A stretch of 64,000 nt of DNA, taken from NCBI GenBank assembly GCA_947066815.1, contig CAMSZT010000001.1, positions 124,001 through 188,000 of the forward strand, read 5' to 3'. This document shows positions 43,329 to 53,019 of this stretch, piece by piece. This stretch comes from an uncultured Lachnotalea sp. (GTDB lineage: Bacteria > Bacillota > Clostridia > Lachnospirales > Lachnospiraceae). Made by a program: the position numbers and the translations under genes. Below the pieces are notes generated by a model. It did not search any database. It saw only the letters and a program-made list of their open reading frames with translations, and was not told where the DNA came from. Within the stretch, counting starts at the first letter, position 1. Each line of letters starts with the position of its first letter.

Positions 43329-43419
43329 ACCTTATCCTCCAATACAAAACTCCAATACCAGGTTGACCGGCACAGGAAACCTGCGTCTCCCCTGCCGGAA
43401 CCAGTTGTCTGAAACCATA
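43329..43419 (-). other. secY-adk spacer with hairpin
   Basis: The 91 nt contain a bulged stem in minus sense (GGTT-CCGGCAGG ... CCTGTGCCGGTCAACC, 43361-43402). There is no T-run, so it is not a terminator. It could be an mRNA-processing or regulatory hairpin. Confidence 0.4.
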
Positions 43420-44736
43420 TCAATCATTTAAGAAGCCCTTGTAGTACCTGACTAACATCTGGGACTCGATCTGCTTCAGCGTCTCAAGGATGACACCGAC
43501 GATGATGATGATCGAGGTTCCGCCGAAGGAAAGAGAACCGATGTTGAACAGTCCGGAAAACAGGATCGGGATCACGGCCACGATGGTAAGGCCCACCGCA
43601 CCGATGAACACGATGTAATTCAGGATCCGGTTCAGGTAATCCGAGGTGGGACGGCCCGGACGGATGCCGGGAATGAAACCGCCCTGCTTTTTCATGTTGT
43701 CTGCGATCTCGATCGGGTTAAAGGTGATCGAGGTGTAGAAGTAAGCAAACGCGACGATGAGCAGGATGTAGACCAAAAGCCCAAGGCTTAAGATCGGATC
43801 CGACGGCCTGCACCAGCTCGAAGAGCTTAAGGCCAGAAGGACTCTTCCGCCGAAGGTGGAATAATCCACGTTGAAAAACTGTGAGATCACCGAAGGGATC
43901 GACATCAAAGAGGATGCAAAGATCACCGGGATCACGCCGGCAGTATTGACTTTGAGAGGAATATTGCTGGACTGTCCGCCCACAAATTTCCGCCCCTGCA
44001 TCTTCTTCGCATACTGCACCGGGATCCTTCGCTCCCCGCCCTGCAGAAGAACAACAAAAGCGACCATAGCCAGAATCACCGCCAGGATGATCACAGCAGA
44101 AAGTACTGCCCTCGCCACCGAAGTTCCTGCCATAAACCTCTCATAAAGGGACATAAAATCATCCGGAAGTCCCGACAGGATGTTGATCAGCAGGATGATG
44201 GAGATGCCGTTTCCGACTCCTCTTTCCGTCACCCGCTCCCCCAGCCACATGAGAACCGCACTGCCGGCCGTCATAGTCACGATCACCACGATGGCATTGT
44301 ACCAGGTAAAGTGGACCAGGAGGCCGGAACGACCGAAACTGATGGTCATGGCGGTGGACTCAATGAGAGCCAGGGCCACGGTCACATACCTGGTCAGCTT
44401 CGCGATAAACTTCCTTCCCTCTTCGCCCTCCTTCTGCATCTCCTCCAGTTTCGGGATCGCAATGGTCAGAAGCTGGATGATGATGGAGGATGTGATGTAG
44501 GGAGTGATGCTCAGTGCAAACACCGACATCTGGGTGAAGGAACCGCCGGTCATAGCGTCAAAAAAATTGAACGCCGTGCCGGACTGCCTGGCAAACCAGT
44601 CGGCAAAGTATGCCGTATTCACGCCCGGGATCGGCACATGGGCGCCGAGCCGGACTACAACTAAAATGAAGAATGTGAACAGGATCTTTTTCCTGATCTC
44701 TTTGATCTTAAATGCATTCTGGAAGGTCTTCCACAT
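43420..44736 (-). CDS. secY: Protein translocase subunit SecY
   Basis: The 438-residue channel protein has ten membrane helices, the lateral gate and plug region (LGAHVPIPGVNTAYFADWF) and the C-terminal cytosolic loops (GIRPGRPTSDYLNRI). It forms the SecYEG pore for secreted and membrane proteins. A short stretch near residue 305 (ALSSSSWCRPSDPILSLG) differs from many SecY sequences but stays in frame. It starts 1 nt after rplO. Confidence 0.98.
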   Translation of the reverse strand: MWKTFQNAFKIKEIRKKILFTFFILVVVRLGAHVPIPGVNTAYFADWFARQSGTAFNFFDAMTGGSFTQMSVFALSITPYITSSIIIQLLTIAIPKLEEMQKEGEEGRKFIAKLTRYVTVALALIESTAMTISFGRSGLLVHFTWYNAIVVIVTMTAGSAVLMWLGERVTERGVGNGISIILLINILSGLPDDFMSLYERFMAGTSVARAVLSAVIILAVILAMVAFVVLLQGGERRIPVQYAKKMQGRKFVGGQSSNIPLKVNTAGVIPVIFASSLMSIPSVISQFFNVDYSTFGGRVLLALSSSSWCRPSDPILSLGLLVYILLIVAFAYFYTSITFNPIEIADNMKKQGGFIPGIRPGRPTSDYLNRILNYIVFIGAVGLTIVAVIPILFSGLFNIGSLSFGGTSIIIIVGVILETLKQIESQMLVRYYKGFLND

Positions 44737-44737
44737 G

Positions 44738-45178
44738 TTAGATCACCTCTGCAATTCCACCAGCCGCTTCAATCTTTGTTTTTGCACCCTCACTGAATGC
44801 GTTCACCTTAACCGTAAGCTTTTTGGTTAATTCGCCGTTTCCAAGGATCTTGACTCCGTCTCTGGGATTCTTGACAATACCGCACTCCATCAGAGTCTCG
44901 ACAGTGACGACCGCATCGTTTTCAAATCTCTCGAGGGCTTCCACATTGATGCCCACGATCACCTTGGAATTCCTGTTTGTGAAGCCCCGCTTGGGAAGTC
45001 TTCTGTATAAAGGCATCTGGCCGCCTTCAAAGCCGGGTCTGGTTGCGCCGGAACGTGCCTTCTGGCCTTTGTGTCCCTTGCCCGCGGTCTTGCCGTTTCC
45101 GGATCCGTGTCCGCGGCCCCTTCGGAACGCATCGCTTTGTTTGGAGCCCTCAGCCGGTCTTAAGTTTGATAAATCCAT
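44738..45178 (-). CDS. rplO: 50S ribosomal protein L15
   Basis: The 146-residue protein begins [20 protein letters not shown], with the Gly-rich [20 protein letters not shown] region that threads into 23S rRNA, and a C-terminal fold with [21 protein letters not shown] start at 45178, which is the family start, rather than the ATG three codons earlier. Confidence 0.97.
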   Translation of the reverse strand: MDLSNLRPAEGSKQSDAFRRGRGHGSGNGKTAGKGHKGQKARSGATRPGFEGGQMPLYRRLPKRGFTNRNSKVIVGINVEALERFENDAVVTVETLMECGIVKNPRDGVKILGNGELTKKLTVKVNAFSEGAKTKIEAAGGIAEVI

Positions 45179-45198
45179 CTTGCGCACCTCCTTCTTTC

Positions 45199-45381
45199 TT
45201 AGATTTCTTCTACTTTCACCAGGTGTTTCACATGCCAGATCATGCCTCTGACCGCGTCGTTGTCCGGAAGCTCGACCGTCTTGTTCAGCTTCTTAAGTCC
45301 AAGAGCCTCGACCGTCTTTCTGTGCTTCGGAACTGCACCGATGGGAGATTTTACCAGTGTGATCTTTAACTTCTCTGCCAT
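45199..45381 (-). CDS. rpmD: 50S ribosomal protein L30
   Basis: The 60-residue protein ([40 protein letters not shown]) is full length. It binds 23S rRNA near the 5S region. It lies 14 nt after rpsE and 20 nt before rplO. Confidence 0.97.
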   Translation of the reverse strand: MAEKLKITLVKSPIGAVPKHRKTVEALGLKKLNKTVELPDNDAVRGMIWHVKHLVKVEEI

Positions 45382-45395
45382 TTTCGTTTCCTCCT

Positions 45396-45905
45396 TTAGC
45401 CAATCAGCTCTTCCACAGACTTGCCGCGGCTCTTTGCGACCTCTTCCGGAGTCTTAAGGCTCTTAAGGCCCTGAAGCGTGGCGAGAACGACGTTCTGCTT
45501 GTTGTTGGAGCCAAGGGACTTGGTCCTGATGTTCTTGATCCCTGCCATCTCTAACACGTTACGCGCGGGACCGCCGGCGATCACGCCGGTACCTTCGGGA
45601 GCCCTCTTGAGAAGCACGCTGGCGCTTCCGAATTTGCCGATGAAATCGTGGGGAATGCTCTTGTTCTCGTCCACGGGGATCTCAACCATGTTCTTGATGG
45701 CATCCTCTTTGCCTTTGCGGATGGCTTCGGGGATCTCAGCCGCCTTGCCCATGCCGGCACCCACATGACCGTTGCCGTCGCCGACCACCACCAATGCAGA
45801 AAAACGCATGGTACGGCCGCCCTTCACGGTCTTGGATACGCGCTTGATCGCAACGACTTTGTCCGTGAGCTCCATCTGGCTGGCATCAATAATTGTTCGT
45901 TTCAT
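45396..45905 (-). CDS. rpsE: 30S ribosomal protein S5
   Basis: The 169-residue protein has the S5 dsRNA-binding domain ([40 protein letters not shown]) and the C-terminal half ([20 protein letters not shown]). S5 controls decoding fidelity at the mRNA entry. Spectinomycin-resistance positions are in the loop around VKGGRTMR, which looks wild type. Confidence 0.97.
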   Translation of the reverse strand: MKRTIIDASQMELTDKVVAIKRVSKTVKGGRTMRFSALVVVGDGNGHVGAGMGKAAEIPEAIRKGKEDAIKNMVEIPVDENKSIPHDFIGKFGSASVLLKRAPEGTGVIAGGPARNVLEMAGIKNIRTKSLGSNNKQNVVLATLQGLKSLKTPEEVAKSRGKSVEELIG

Positions 45906-45922
45906 GTGTTTCTCCTCCTCAA

Positions 45923-46291
45923 TTAGAATTCCAGACCAGCTTCGCGAGCTGCATCTGCCAACGCCTTAATCTTGCCCTGATAAATGAATCCGCCTCTGTC
46001 GAAAACAACAGTGGTGATGCCCTTTTCCAGAGCCCTCTTCGCGATCACCGTTCCCAGATGAGCAGCAGCTTCCACATTGTTCGTTTTAGTAAGCTCAGCC
46101 TTCACGTCCTTCTGCAGGGTCGACGCGGATACCAGCGTGTTGCCGACCGTATCGTCGATGATCTGAGCGTACATATGATTATTGCTTCTAAACACAGCCA
46201 GACGCGGTCTTTCAGCGGTTCCGCTGAAACGATTGCGGATTCTTCTATGTTTCTTCTGACGGACTTCCGTTCTTGATTCCTTGCTGATCAT
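45923..46291 (-). CDS. rplR: 50S ribosomal protein L18
   Basis: The 122-residue protein ([40 protein letters not shown]) is a standard L18. It carries 5S rRNA into the large subunit together with L5. It lies 20 nt after rplF. Confidence 0.97.
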   Translation of the reverse strand: MISKESRTEVRQKKHRRIRNRFSGTAERPRLAVFRSNNHMYAQIIDDTVGNTLVSASTLQKDVKAELTKTNNVEAAAHLGTVIAKRALEKGITTVVFDRGGFIYQGKIKALADAAREAGLEF

Positions 46292-46311
46292 TGTTTGTCA
46301 CTCCTCCTTAT

Positions 46312-46854
46312 TTATTTCTTACCGGTCTTGCCGACCTTGCGCCTGATCACCTCGTCAGCGTACTTGATGCCCTTGCCCTTGTAAGGCTCCGGACGTCTCT
46401 TGTCCCTGATCTCGGCGGCGTACTGGCCGACCTTTTCCTTGTCGATACCCTTTACGATGATCTTGTTCTGTCCTTCTACCACGGACTCCAGACCTTCGGG
46501 ATCTTCCATTTCAACCGGATGGGAGTAACCCAGGGAGAGAACCAGCTTCTTTCCCTGCTTCTGCGCCCGGTAGCCGACGCCGTTCACCTCGAGGGCCTTC
46601 TCGTACCCTTCCGTGACACCGTGCACCATGTTGGCCAACAGGCTTCTGGTCAAACCATGTAAAGACTTCATCTTCTTTAAGTCATTGGGTCTTGTTACAA
46701 CAATGTGGCCGTCCTCCAGCTTGATCTCCATCTCCGCGGGAAGAACTCTCTCCAGAGTTCCTTTGGGGCCTTTGACTGATACTTTATTATTTTCTGCAAT
46801 ATCGACCGTTACGCCGGCCGGTACCGCGATTGGCATTCTCCCTATACGTGACAT
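46312..46854 (-). CDS. rplF: 50S ribosomal protein L6
   Basis: The 180-residue protein has the duplicated L6 fold ([20 protein letters not shown], then [20 protein letters not shown] and [19 protein letters not shown]). It sits near the sarcin-ricin loop and the factor-binding site. It follows rpsH after a 505-nt spacer that is highly unusual for the spc operon. Confidence 0.98.
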   Translation of the reverse strand: MSRIGRMPIAVPAGVTVDIAENNKVSVKGPKGTLERVLPAEMEIKLEDGHIVVTRPNDLKKMKSLHGLTRSLLANMVHGVTEGYEKALEVNGVGYRAQKQGKKLVLSLGYSHPVEMEDPEGLESVVEGQNKIIVKGIDKEKVGQYAAEIRDKRRPEPYKGKGIKYADEVIRRKVGKTGKK

Positions 46855-47359
46855 GCCCGTACCTCCTTATGATAAAAGTTAATAGTTTTGTTTAACAGTC
46901 CCGAGCAGCAGGAAAATGGAAAGACGGCGGCGGCAGATTTATCTGCCGGCCGACGGATTTTCATTTTCAGATGGGCGGGACGCCCATCCAGCCGCAGACG
47001 AAAGCTGCGGCAGCAGCGACGACCGCATAGCGGGCGGTCTGCGGCCTGCCTGCGGATTGATCCGAAAACCCATCTGCGGGATCCGGCAGCCTGCAACAAC
47101 ACTCTGAACTAGTTATATACTGTTAATCGCGCGAGCAGACCGTCCAGGAAGACGGTTCACTCTTCACTACTAACAAGCTTGTATGACAGCGATGCTGAGT
47201 GCTTTTGGGAATGTTCACTCCACTAACCTCAGTCTTCGCCTTTCGGCTGCGGAAGATACATCCTCGCTCCGCTCGGAGTATCCGCTTTCGCACTAACCTC
47301 GCGCTTCACCTGACGGCTCGCGCTCGCTAAGTGCTCAATGCGTCGCTGAGTGCTTTCGG
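46855..47359 (-). other. 505-nt rpsH-rplF spacer with GC-rich palindromes and family-2 repeat
   Basis: Three hairpins follow one another near 46975-47045: gatgggcg / cgcccatc, gccgca / tgcggc and gaccgc / gcggtc. They are flanked by ctgccgg near 46950 and ccggcag near 47090, which can close the whole group. The repeat-family-2 units follow at 47221-47345. I find no gene on either strand. Confidence 0.7.
47221..47345 (-). repeat. Structured repeat, family 2, copy A (two core units)
   Basis: Two 27-nt cores (47221-47247 and 47291-47317; in minus sense GCCGNNAGGNGAAGNNN then GAGGTTAGTG) are 70 nt apart. A hairpin between them has arms gcgga 47249-47253 and tccgc 47281-47285. The second core is enclosed by gcact/agtgc. 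The same layout recurs at 52592-52717. Confidence 0.75.
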
Positions 47360-47761
47360 TCACCACACAAACGCCAGCACTTCGCCGCCCACGTTCATCT
47401 CTCTCGCCTTCTTGTCGGTCATGACGCCGTTGTTGGTGGAGATGATGGCGATCCCCAGTCCGCCGAGGACCTTGGGAAGCTCTTCTTTGCCTGCGTATAC
47501 GCGCAGTCCGGGCTTGGAAATCCTCTTTAAACCGGTGATGATCTTCTCATTCTTGTCCTTGCCGTACTTGAGAGTCACGCGGATGGTCTTGAACGCGCCG
47601 TCCTCGACCAGGTCATATTTTGTGATATAACCCTCGTCAACCAAAATGTCGGCAATCGCCAGCTTCATCTTTGACGAAGGGATATCTACGGTATCATGCT
47701 TTGCAGTGTTCGCATTACGGATTCTTGTAAGCATATCTGCAATAGGATCGCTCATAGTCAT
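47360..47761 (-). CDS. rpsH: 30S ribosomal protein S8
   Basis: The 133-residue protein ([60 protein letters not shown]) is standard. S8 nucleates the central domain of 16S rRNA and in E. coli represses the spc operon by binding mRNA. The hairpin-rich spacer on its downstream side is a candidate target, by inference only. Confidence 0.98.
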   Translation of the reverse strand: MTMSDPIADMLTRIRNANTAKHDTVDIPSSKMKLAIADILVDEGYITKYDLVEDGAFKTIRVTLKYGKDKNEKIITGLKRISKPGLRVYAGKEELPKVLGGLGIAIISTNNGVMTDKKAREMNVGGEVLAFVW

Positions 47762-47817
47762 TTTAATTTGCCTCCTTTATTGTTTTAACATCCAATGGAA
47801 TGAATAAACGGGGAATG

Positions 47818-48003
47818 TCACCAACTCGCCTTCTTCACTCCGGGAATCTGTCCTTTATATGCTAATTCACGGAAGCAAATCCTGCAGATTCCGTATTTTC
47901 TCAGATATGCATGGGGACGACCGCAGATTCTGCAGCGGCTGTACTCTCTGGTGGAGAATTTCGCCGGTCTTTGCTGTTTGATCTTCATCGAAGTCTTTGC
48001 CAT
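47818..48003 (-). CDS. rpsZ: 30S ribosomal protein S14, zinc type
   Basis: The 61-residue protein has the C-x2-C-x12-C-x2-C zinc ribbon ([23 protein letters not shown]), so it is the short zinc-binding S14. It sits in the head of the 30S subunit. It lies 16 nt after rplE. No zinc-free paralog is in the window. Confidence 0.97.
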   Translation of the reverse strand: MAKTSMKIKQQRPAKFSTREYSRCRICGRPHAYLRKYGICRICFRELAYKGQIPGVKKASW

Positions 48004-48019
48004 TTGATCTTCCTCCTAA

Positions 48020-48559
48020 TTATTTCGCAAAAGGCATATTGAATAATCTCAAAAGTTCACGGGCTTCCTCGTCGGTCTTTGCCGTGGTGACGAAGACCAC
48101 GTCCATGCCTCTGACCTTGTCGATCTTGTCATATTCGATCTCAGGGAAGATCAACTGCTCCTTGATGCCCAGGGCATAGTTTCCTCTGCCGTCGAAGGCG
48201 TTGGGATTCACGCCTCTAAAGTCACGCACGCGGGGCAGCGCCAGGTTAATGAGACGGTCAACGAACTCATACATCTTCTCACCGCGGAGGGTCACCTTGC
48301 ATCCGATGGCCATGCCTTCCCTCAGCTTGAAGTTTGCGATAGACTTCTTTGCCTTCGTGATGACCGCCTTCTGTCCCGCGATCGTCTCCATATCCTTAAC
48401 GGCCGAATCAAGGATCTTGGCGTTTTCCTTCGCCTCGCCGACTCCCATGTTGATGATCACTTTCTCAAGCTTGGGAATCTGCAGTTCATTCTTGTAGCCG
48501 AATTTTTTCATCATGGCTTCTTTGATCTCGCCATTATATAATTCTTTTAATCTACTCAC
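48020..48559 (-). CDS. rplE: 50S ribosomal protein L5
   Basis: The 179-residue protein ([60 protein letters not shown]) is standard. L5 binds 5S rRNA and the P-site tRNA elbow. It lies 20 nt after rplX. Confidence 0.98.
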   Translation of the reverse strand: MSRLKELYNGEIKEAMMKKFGYKNELQIPKLEKVIINMGVGEAKENAKILDSAVKDMETIAGQKAVITKAKKSIANFKLREGMAIGCKVTLRGEKMYEFVDRLINLALPRVRDFRGVNPNAFDGRGNYALGIKEQLIFPEIEYDKIDKVRGMDVVFVTTAKTDEEARELLRLFNMPFAK

Positions 48560-48579
48560 TTTTCTGACCTCCTTTCTGA

Positions 48580-48891
48580 TCAGTCTATGACTTCGCCGGT
48601 AGCCTTGGCCACACGGACCTTCTTTCCGTCCTTCTCGGTAAAGCCGATCCTGGTGGCTTTCCCATTGTGAAGGTACATCACGTTGGAAGCATCAATGGCT
48701 CCTTCCACATTGATGATGCCGCCCTGCTGATTCTGGGCGCTGGGCTTGGTGTGCTTGGTGAGCATGTTCACTCCCTCCACCACGACACGGCCCTTCGCAC
48801 GGTCGACATGGATGACCTTGCCTTCCTTATCCTTATCTTTTCCGGCGATAACCTTGACCATATCGCCCTTCTTGATCTTCATGGTTGCCAT
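48580..48891 (-). CDS. rplX: 50S ribosomal protein L24
   Basis: The 103-residue KOW protein ([40 protein letters not shown]) is one of the two assembly-initiator proteins of the 50S subunit. It starts 15 nt after rplN. Confidence 0.98.
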   Translation of the reverse strand: MATMKIKKGDMVKVIAGKDKDKEGKVIHVDRAKGRVVVEGVNMLTKHTKPSAQNQQGGIINVEGAIDASNVMYLHNGKATRIGFTEKDGKKVRVAKATGEVID

Positions 48892-48906
48892 CTCTTAAGC
48901 GCCTCC

Positions 48907-49275
48907 TTATAATACTTCGGGAGCCAGAGAAACGATTTTCATGAACTGCTTCTCACGGAGCTCTCTTGCAACTGGCCCAAAAATACGGGTGCCTCTGGGG
49001 GTCTTGTCATCTCTGATGATAACGGCAGCATTTTCATCGAAACGAATATAGGAACCGTCTTTACGGCGGGTGCTCTTCACGGTGCGCACGACAACTGCCT
49101 TCACCACGTCACCCTTCTTGACAACGCCGCCAGGCGTTGCATCTTTGACCGTAGCGACGATGATATCGCCAATACTTGCATATCTTCTGGTGGAACCGCC
49201 CATCACACGGATGCAGAGGAGTTCTTTGGCACCGGTATTGTCAGCCACCTTCAGTCTGGTCTCTTGCTGAATCAT
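48907..49275 (-). CDS. rplN: 50S ribosomal protein L14
   Basis: The 122-residue protein ([60 protein letters not shown]) is a standard L14, which contacts 16S rRNA in bridge B8 and binds the silencing factor RsfS. A 71-nt spacer separates it from rpsQ. Confidence 0.98.
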   Translation of the reverse strand: MIQQETRLKVADNTGAKELLCIRVMGGSTRRYASIGDIIVATVKDATPGGVVKKGDVVKAVVVRTVKSTRRKDGSYIRFDENAAVIIRDDKTPRGTRIFGPVARELREKQFMKIVSLAPEVL

Positions 49276-49346
49276 GATAACTCTCCTTTCAGTCGGATAC
49301 AGAAAGCCTGCCGCCGGCAGCCCTTCTGCCTGCTAAGCATACAAGC

Positions 49347-49601
49347 TTATTTCGCTTTCTCGATGATCTCGACAAGTCTCCATCTCTTATCCTTGGACAG
49401 GGGTCTCGTTTCCATCACTTTCACGGTGTCGCCGACGCCGCACTCGTTCTTCTCGTCATGGGCTTTCAGCTTGTAGGTCCTCTTCACGATCTTGCCGTAT
49501 AAAGGATGTTTTACATGGTCCACGATTGCAACCACGACCGTCTTATCCATCTTGTCGCTGACGACCTTACCGGTACGGGTCTTTCTTAAATTTCTTTCCA
49601 C
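49347..49601 (-). CDS. rpsQ: 30S ribosomal protein S17
   Basis: The 84-residue OB-fold protein starts with GTG at 49601 ([20 protein letters not shown]), directly after AAAGGAG. A longer ATG start at 49619 would swallow that site and does not fit the family. S17 is a primary binder of the 16S 5' domain. Confidence 0.95.
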   Translation of the reverse strand: MERNLRKTRTGKVVSDKMDKTVVVAIVDHVKHPLYGKIVKRTYKLKAHDEKNECGVGDTVKVMETRPLSKDKRWRLVEIIEKAK

Positions 49602-49624
49602 GGATTGTTCTCCTTTCATAGCGC

Positions 49625-49834
49625 TTATGCCTGCTCAGCAGCCTTTGCGGTAATCACGGTCTGAATCCTGGCGATGTTCTTGCGAACTTCTTTGATTCTG
49701 CTTGTGTTATCCAGCTGGTTGGTTGCATTCTGAAATCTCAGGTTGAAAAGTTCCTTCTTAGCAGCTACTAATTCTTCATTTAATTCTGCAGCGGACTTGG
49801 TCCTTAAATCTTCTACATACTTATTAATTTTCAC
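49625..49834 (-). CDS. rpmC: 50S ribosomal protein L29
   Basis: The 69-residue helical hairpin ([36 protein letters not shown]) lies at the exit tunnel, where it helps dock SRP and trigger factor. I start at the second of two in-frame GTG codons (49834), 6 nt after GGCGGTG. The start overlaps the end of rplP by 11 nt. Confidence 0.93.
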   Translation of the reverse strand: MKINKYVEDLRTKSAAELNEELVAAKKELFNLRFQNATNQLDNTSRIKEVRKNIARIQTVITAKAAEQA

Positions 49835-50261
49835 TGTTATCACCGCCTTCTAAATCTGCGCGAGAAACGATCTTACATTTTACCGGCAGCTTGTGCATGG
49901 CAAGACGTAATGCTTCTCTGGCTGTCTCCTCGGCTACACCTGCAATCTCAAACATCACGCGGCCGGGCTTCACTACCGCCACCCAGTACTCCAGGGAACC
50001 CTTTCCGGAACCCATACGGGTCTCGGCCGGCTTGGTCGTCACGGGCTTGTCGGGGAAGATCTTGATCCAGACCTTTCCGCCACGCTTGATATATCTGGTC
50101 ATGGCGATACGGGCCGCCTCGATCTGGTTGGACTTGATCCATGCGGGCTCCACCGCCACGAGACCAAACTCACCGTTGGTGATCTTATTTCCTCTCATGG
50201 CCTTGCCGGCCATGCTTCCACGAAACTGTTTACGACGTTTCACTCTCTTGGGCATTAACAT
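49824..50261 (-). CDS. rplP: 50S ribosomal protein L16
   Basis: The 145-residue protein ([60 protein letters not shown]) is standard. L16 shapes the A-site tRNA cleft. Its ATG overlaps the rpsC stop as TAATG, with GGGGGAG inside rpsC, so translation is coupled. Confidence 0.98.
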   Translation of the reverse strand: MLMPKRVKRRKQFRGSMAGKAMRGNKITNGEFGLVAVEPAWIKSNQIEAARIAMTRYIKRGGKVWIKIFPDKPVTTKPAETRMGSGKGSLEYWVAVVKPGRVMFEIAGVAEETAREALRLAMHKLPVKCKIVSRADLEGGDNSEN

Positions 50262-50911
50262 TATTTAGCTCCCCCTTCCTTCTTTGCCGGAAGAACTTCG
50301 CCTTTGTAGATCCATACCTTCACGCCAACCTTGCCGTAGGTGGTATCCGCTTCGGCGAAACCGTAATCGATGTCTGCTCTTAAGGTCTGCAGCGGGATGG
50401 TGCCCTCGCTGTAGAACTCGGAGCGGGCGATGTCCGCGCCGCCCAGACGTCCGGAAGCGCAGGTCTTGATCCCAAGTGCCCCGGCCTTCATGGTCCTTGA
50501 CATGGTGGACTTCATGGCCCGGCGGAAGGAGATACGGTTCTCAAGCTGGAGGGCGATGCTCTCCGCCACAAGCTGCGCGTCCTTGTCCGGCCGCTTCACC
50601 TCTTTGATATCAATGAAAAGCTTCTTTTCGGTCATCTTCTGGACCTGGGCCTTTAACTTCTCGATCTCGGAGCCGCCCTTGCCGATGACGATACCGGGCT
50701 TCGCCGTGTAGATGATCACCTTCACCCGGTCGGACGCTCTCTCGATCTCGATCCTGGAAACGCCGGCGCTGTATAATTTCTTCTTCAGATAGGTTCTGAT
50801 TTTGTGGTCCTCGATCAGGTTGTCGGCAAAATCAGCTTCCGCATACCATTTAGAGTCCCAGTCCTTGATGATGCCGACTCTTAAGCCATGAGGATTAACT
50901 TTCTGTCCCAT
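50261..50911 (-). CDS. rpsC: 30S ribosomal protein S3
   Basis: The 216-residue protein has the KH domain ([20 protein letters not shown]) and the C-terminal S3 domain ([20 protein letters not shown]). S3 is part of the mRNA entry channel and has helicase activity. I start at 50911 ([13 protein letters not shown]), the family start, preceded by AAGGAGGGCA. Confidence 0.98.
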   Translation of the reverse strand: MGQKVNPHGLRVGIIKDWDSKWYAEADFADNLIEDHKIRTYLKKKLYSAGVSRIEIERASDRVKVIIYTAKPGIVIGKGGSEIEKLKAQVQKMTEKKLFIDIKEVKRPDKDAQLVAESIALQLENRISFRRAMKSTMSRTMKAGALGIKTCASGRLGGADIARSEFYSEGTIPLQTLRADIDYGFAEADTTYGKVGVKVWIYKGEVLPAKKEGGAK

Positions 50912-50921
50912 ATTGCCCTCC

Positions 50922-51308
50922 TTATCTCTCATTCAGCACAACGGTGATGTGGCTCATTCTCTTTTCGATCCGGTAAGCCCTGCCCTGTGCCCTCGGTTTA
51001 ATTCTCTTCATGGTCGGTCCCTTGTTTGCGTAGCACTCTTCCACGTAAAGCTTGTCGGGATTCATACCGTTGTTGTTCTCGGCGTTTGCAACTGCCGATT
51101 CCAGTAATTTCTTTATTAAGGTAGAAGCATATCTGGGATTGTAGGTGACGATGCCGAGTGCGGTCTGTACGTCCTTGCCCCTGATGGCGTCTAATACGAA
51201 ACATGCTTTCTGAACAGATACTCTGGCAAAAGACAGCGTTGCTTTCGGTCTGGTATCCTTATTCTCATTTCTCTGTCTTTTAATCTGGCTTCTATGTCCC
51301 TTAGCCAT
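50922..51308 (-). CDS. rplV: 50S ribosomal protein L22
   Basis: The 128-residue protein ([57 protein letters not shown]) is standard. Its beta-hairpin lines the exit tunnel next to the macrolide site and shows no deletion that I can detect. Confidence 0.98.
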   Translation of the reverse strand: MAKGHRSQIKRQRNENKDTRPKATLSFARVSVQKACFVLDAIRGKDVQTALGIVTYNPRYASTLIKKLLESAVANAENNNGMNPDKLYVEECYANKGPTMKRIKPRAQGRAYRIEKRMSHITVVLNER

Positions 51309-51337
51309 GGATAAAACCTCCTTTCTCTATTTCACGA

Positions 51338-51616
51338 TCAGCGCTTGGACTTCTTCTCGTCCTTGCCGTGTCCCCTGTAGGTCCTGGTGGCAACAAACTC
51401 TCCCAGCTTGTGTCCTACCATGTCCTCCGTAACGTATACCGGAACGTGTTTCCTGCCGTCGTGAACTGCGATTGTATGTCCAACCATCTGCGGAAAAATG
51501 GTGGAGCGGCGGGACCAGGTCTTGATGACCTGCTTCGAGCCTGCCGCGTTCATCTCATCTACCTTCTTTAATAAATGAGCGTCTGCAAACGGTCCTTTTT
51601 TCAGTGAACGAGCCAT
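51338..51616 (-). CDS. rpsS: 30S ribosomal protein S19
   Basis: The 92-residue protein ([58 protein letters not shown]) is standard. S19 is in the 30S head beside S13. It lies 24 nt after rplB. Confidence 0.98.
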   Translation of the reverse strand: MARSLKKGPFADAHLLKKVDEMNAAGSKQVIKTWSRRSTIFPQMVGHTIAVHDGRKHVPVYVTEDMVGHKLGEFVATRTYRGHGKDEKKSKR

Positions 51617-51640
51617 TGGTCTACCTCCTTCTGATTTCGA

Positions 51641-52483
51641 TTACTTAACGGTTCTGCCGTCGCGTCTTCTTACGATCAACTTATTGGACTGCTTATGCTT
51701 CTTTCTGGTCTTAAGACCAAGAGCCGGCTTGCCCCAGGGAGTGGAAGGACCGGGACGTCCGATCCCTGCCTTGCCCTCGCCGCCGCCGTGAGGATGGTCA
51801 TTGGGGTTCATAACGGAACCGCGGACCGTGGGGCGGATGCCCATGTGGCGTTTGCGTCCTGCCTTACCGATGTTGATCAGAGAGTGTTCTCCGTTTCCGA
51901 CCACACCGATGGTGGCGCGGCAGATGATGGGGACCATTCTCATTTCTCCGGAAGGAAGTCTTAAGGTGGCGTATTTTCCTTCTTTTGCCATGAGCTGCGC
52001 GCTTACCCCCGCGGAACGGACCAGCTGTCCGCCTGCGCCGGGATACAGCTCAATGTTGTGTACCTGGGTACCGATCGGGATGTCCTTGAGCTCCAGGCAG
52101 TTGCCCACCTTGGCCTCGGCATGCTCGCCGCTCATGACTTTCATGCCGTCCTTAAGTCCCTCCGGTGCCAGGATATAGGATTTCGCACCGTCTGCGTAAC
52201 AGATCAGAGCGATGTTTGCGCTTCTGTTGGGATCGTACTCGATCCCGATCACCGTTGCGGGAATCCCGTCTTTTCTTCTCTTGAAATCGATGATCCTGTA
52301 TTTTCTTCTGGAGCCGCCTCCGCGGTGTCTCACTGTGATCTTGCCCTGATTGTTGCGGCCGGCGTTCTTGTTGAGAGAAACTAACAGGGATTTCTCCGGA
52401 GTCTTCTTGGTGATCTCGGAGAAATCAGAGCCGGTCATATTTCTTCTGGAAGGTGTATAGGGATTGTATGTCTTGATTCCCAT
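51641..52483 (-). CDS. rplB: 50S ribosomal protein L2
   Basis: The 280-residue protein has the L2 core ([40 protein letters not shown]) and the peptidyl-transferase-proximal His in [21 protein letters not shown] start at 52483 ([15 protein letters not shown]), with AAGGAGTAAGGAA before it. The 236-nt spacer in front holds family-2 repeat copy B. Confidence 0.98.
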   Translation of the reverse strand: MGIKTYNPYTPSRRNMTGSDFSEITKKTPEKSLLVSLNKNAGRNNQGKITVRHRGGGSRRKYRIIDFKRRKDGIPATVIGIEYDPNRSANIALICYADGAKSYILAPEGLKDGMKVMSGEHAEAKVGNCLELKDIPIGTQVHNIELYPGAGGQLVRSAGVSAQLMAKEGKYATLRLPSGEMRMVPIICRATIGVVGNGEHSLINIGKAGRKRHMGIRPTVRGSVMNPNDHPHGGGEGKAGIGRPGPSTPWGKPALGLKTRKKHKQSNKLIVRRRDGRTVK

Positions 52484-52719
52484 TTCCTTACTCCTTTCTA
52501 CTGTACAACTCGCTCGAGTGTGTTTTATTGTCACGGTATAATGTGCACCGTATAGATTAGTCTTCGCTCTGTATAGCGTGAGACGGGGATGTCCGCTCCA
52601 CCACTCATATATTTGAGCGGAAGATACATCCTCACTTCGTTCGGAGTATCCGCTTTCACACTAACCTCAAGCCTCACCTTCGGTTCGCTTTCGCTAAGTG
52701 TGAAATGCGTCGCTAAGCC
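52484..52719 (-). other. 236-nt rplW-rplB spacer
   Basis: The spacer contains family-2 repeat copy B (52592-52717) and, closer to rplB, about 100 nt of AT-richer sequence with a small palindrome (cggtataatgtgcaccg) and no gene. In most Clostridia rplW and rplB are only tens of nt apart. Confidence 0.65.
52592..52717 (-). repeat. Structured repeat, family 2, copy B
   Basis: One core at 52659-52685 matches the two cores of copy A. Hairpin 1 is gcgga 52617-52621 / tccgc 52649-52653. Hairpin 2 is tttcacact / agtgtgaaa, enclosing the core. An upstream tccgctc (52592-52598) could pair instead with gagcgga (52615-52621), which excludes hairpin 1. Confidence 0.75.
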
Positions 52720-53019
52720 TTATAGGCCCTCAAAGATCTCAATATCCGCGCTGTCGGCCGTCAGCTTCACGATCGCCTTCTTGGTGGCGGCGGTCCTTCC
52801 GACGGTGCGGCCTCTCCTGCGTTCCTTGCCCTCGCAGTTCATGGTGTTCACGGAAGCGACCTTGGCGCCGGAGAACATCTTTTCCACTGCCTCTTTGATC
52901 ATGCTCTTGTTGGCATCCACGTGCACCAGGAACGTGTACTTTTTCTCGGACATCTGATTCATGGTCTTTTCGGTAACGACCGGTTTCAGGATCACGTCAT
53001 AATATTTAATGTCAGCCAT
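52720..53019 (-). CDS. rplW: 50S ribosomal protein L23
   Basis: The 99-residue protein (MADIKYYDVILKPVVTEKTM, YTFLVHVDANKSMIKEAVEK) is the main docking site for SRP and trigger factor at the tunnel exit. Its ATG overlaps the rplD stop (TAATG), so the two are translationally coupled. Confidence 0.98.
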   Translation of the reverse strand: MADIKYYDVILKPVVTEKTMNQMSEKKYTFLVHVDANKSMIKEAVEKMFSGAKVASVNTMNCEGKERRRGRTVGRTAATKKAIVKLTADSADIEIFEGL

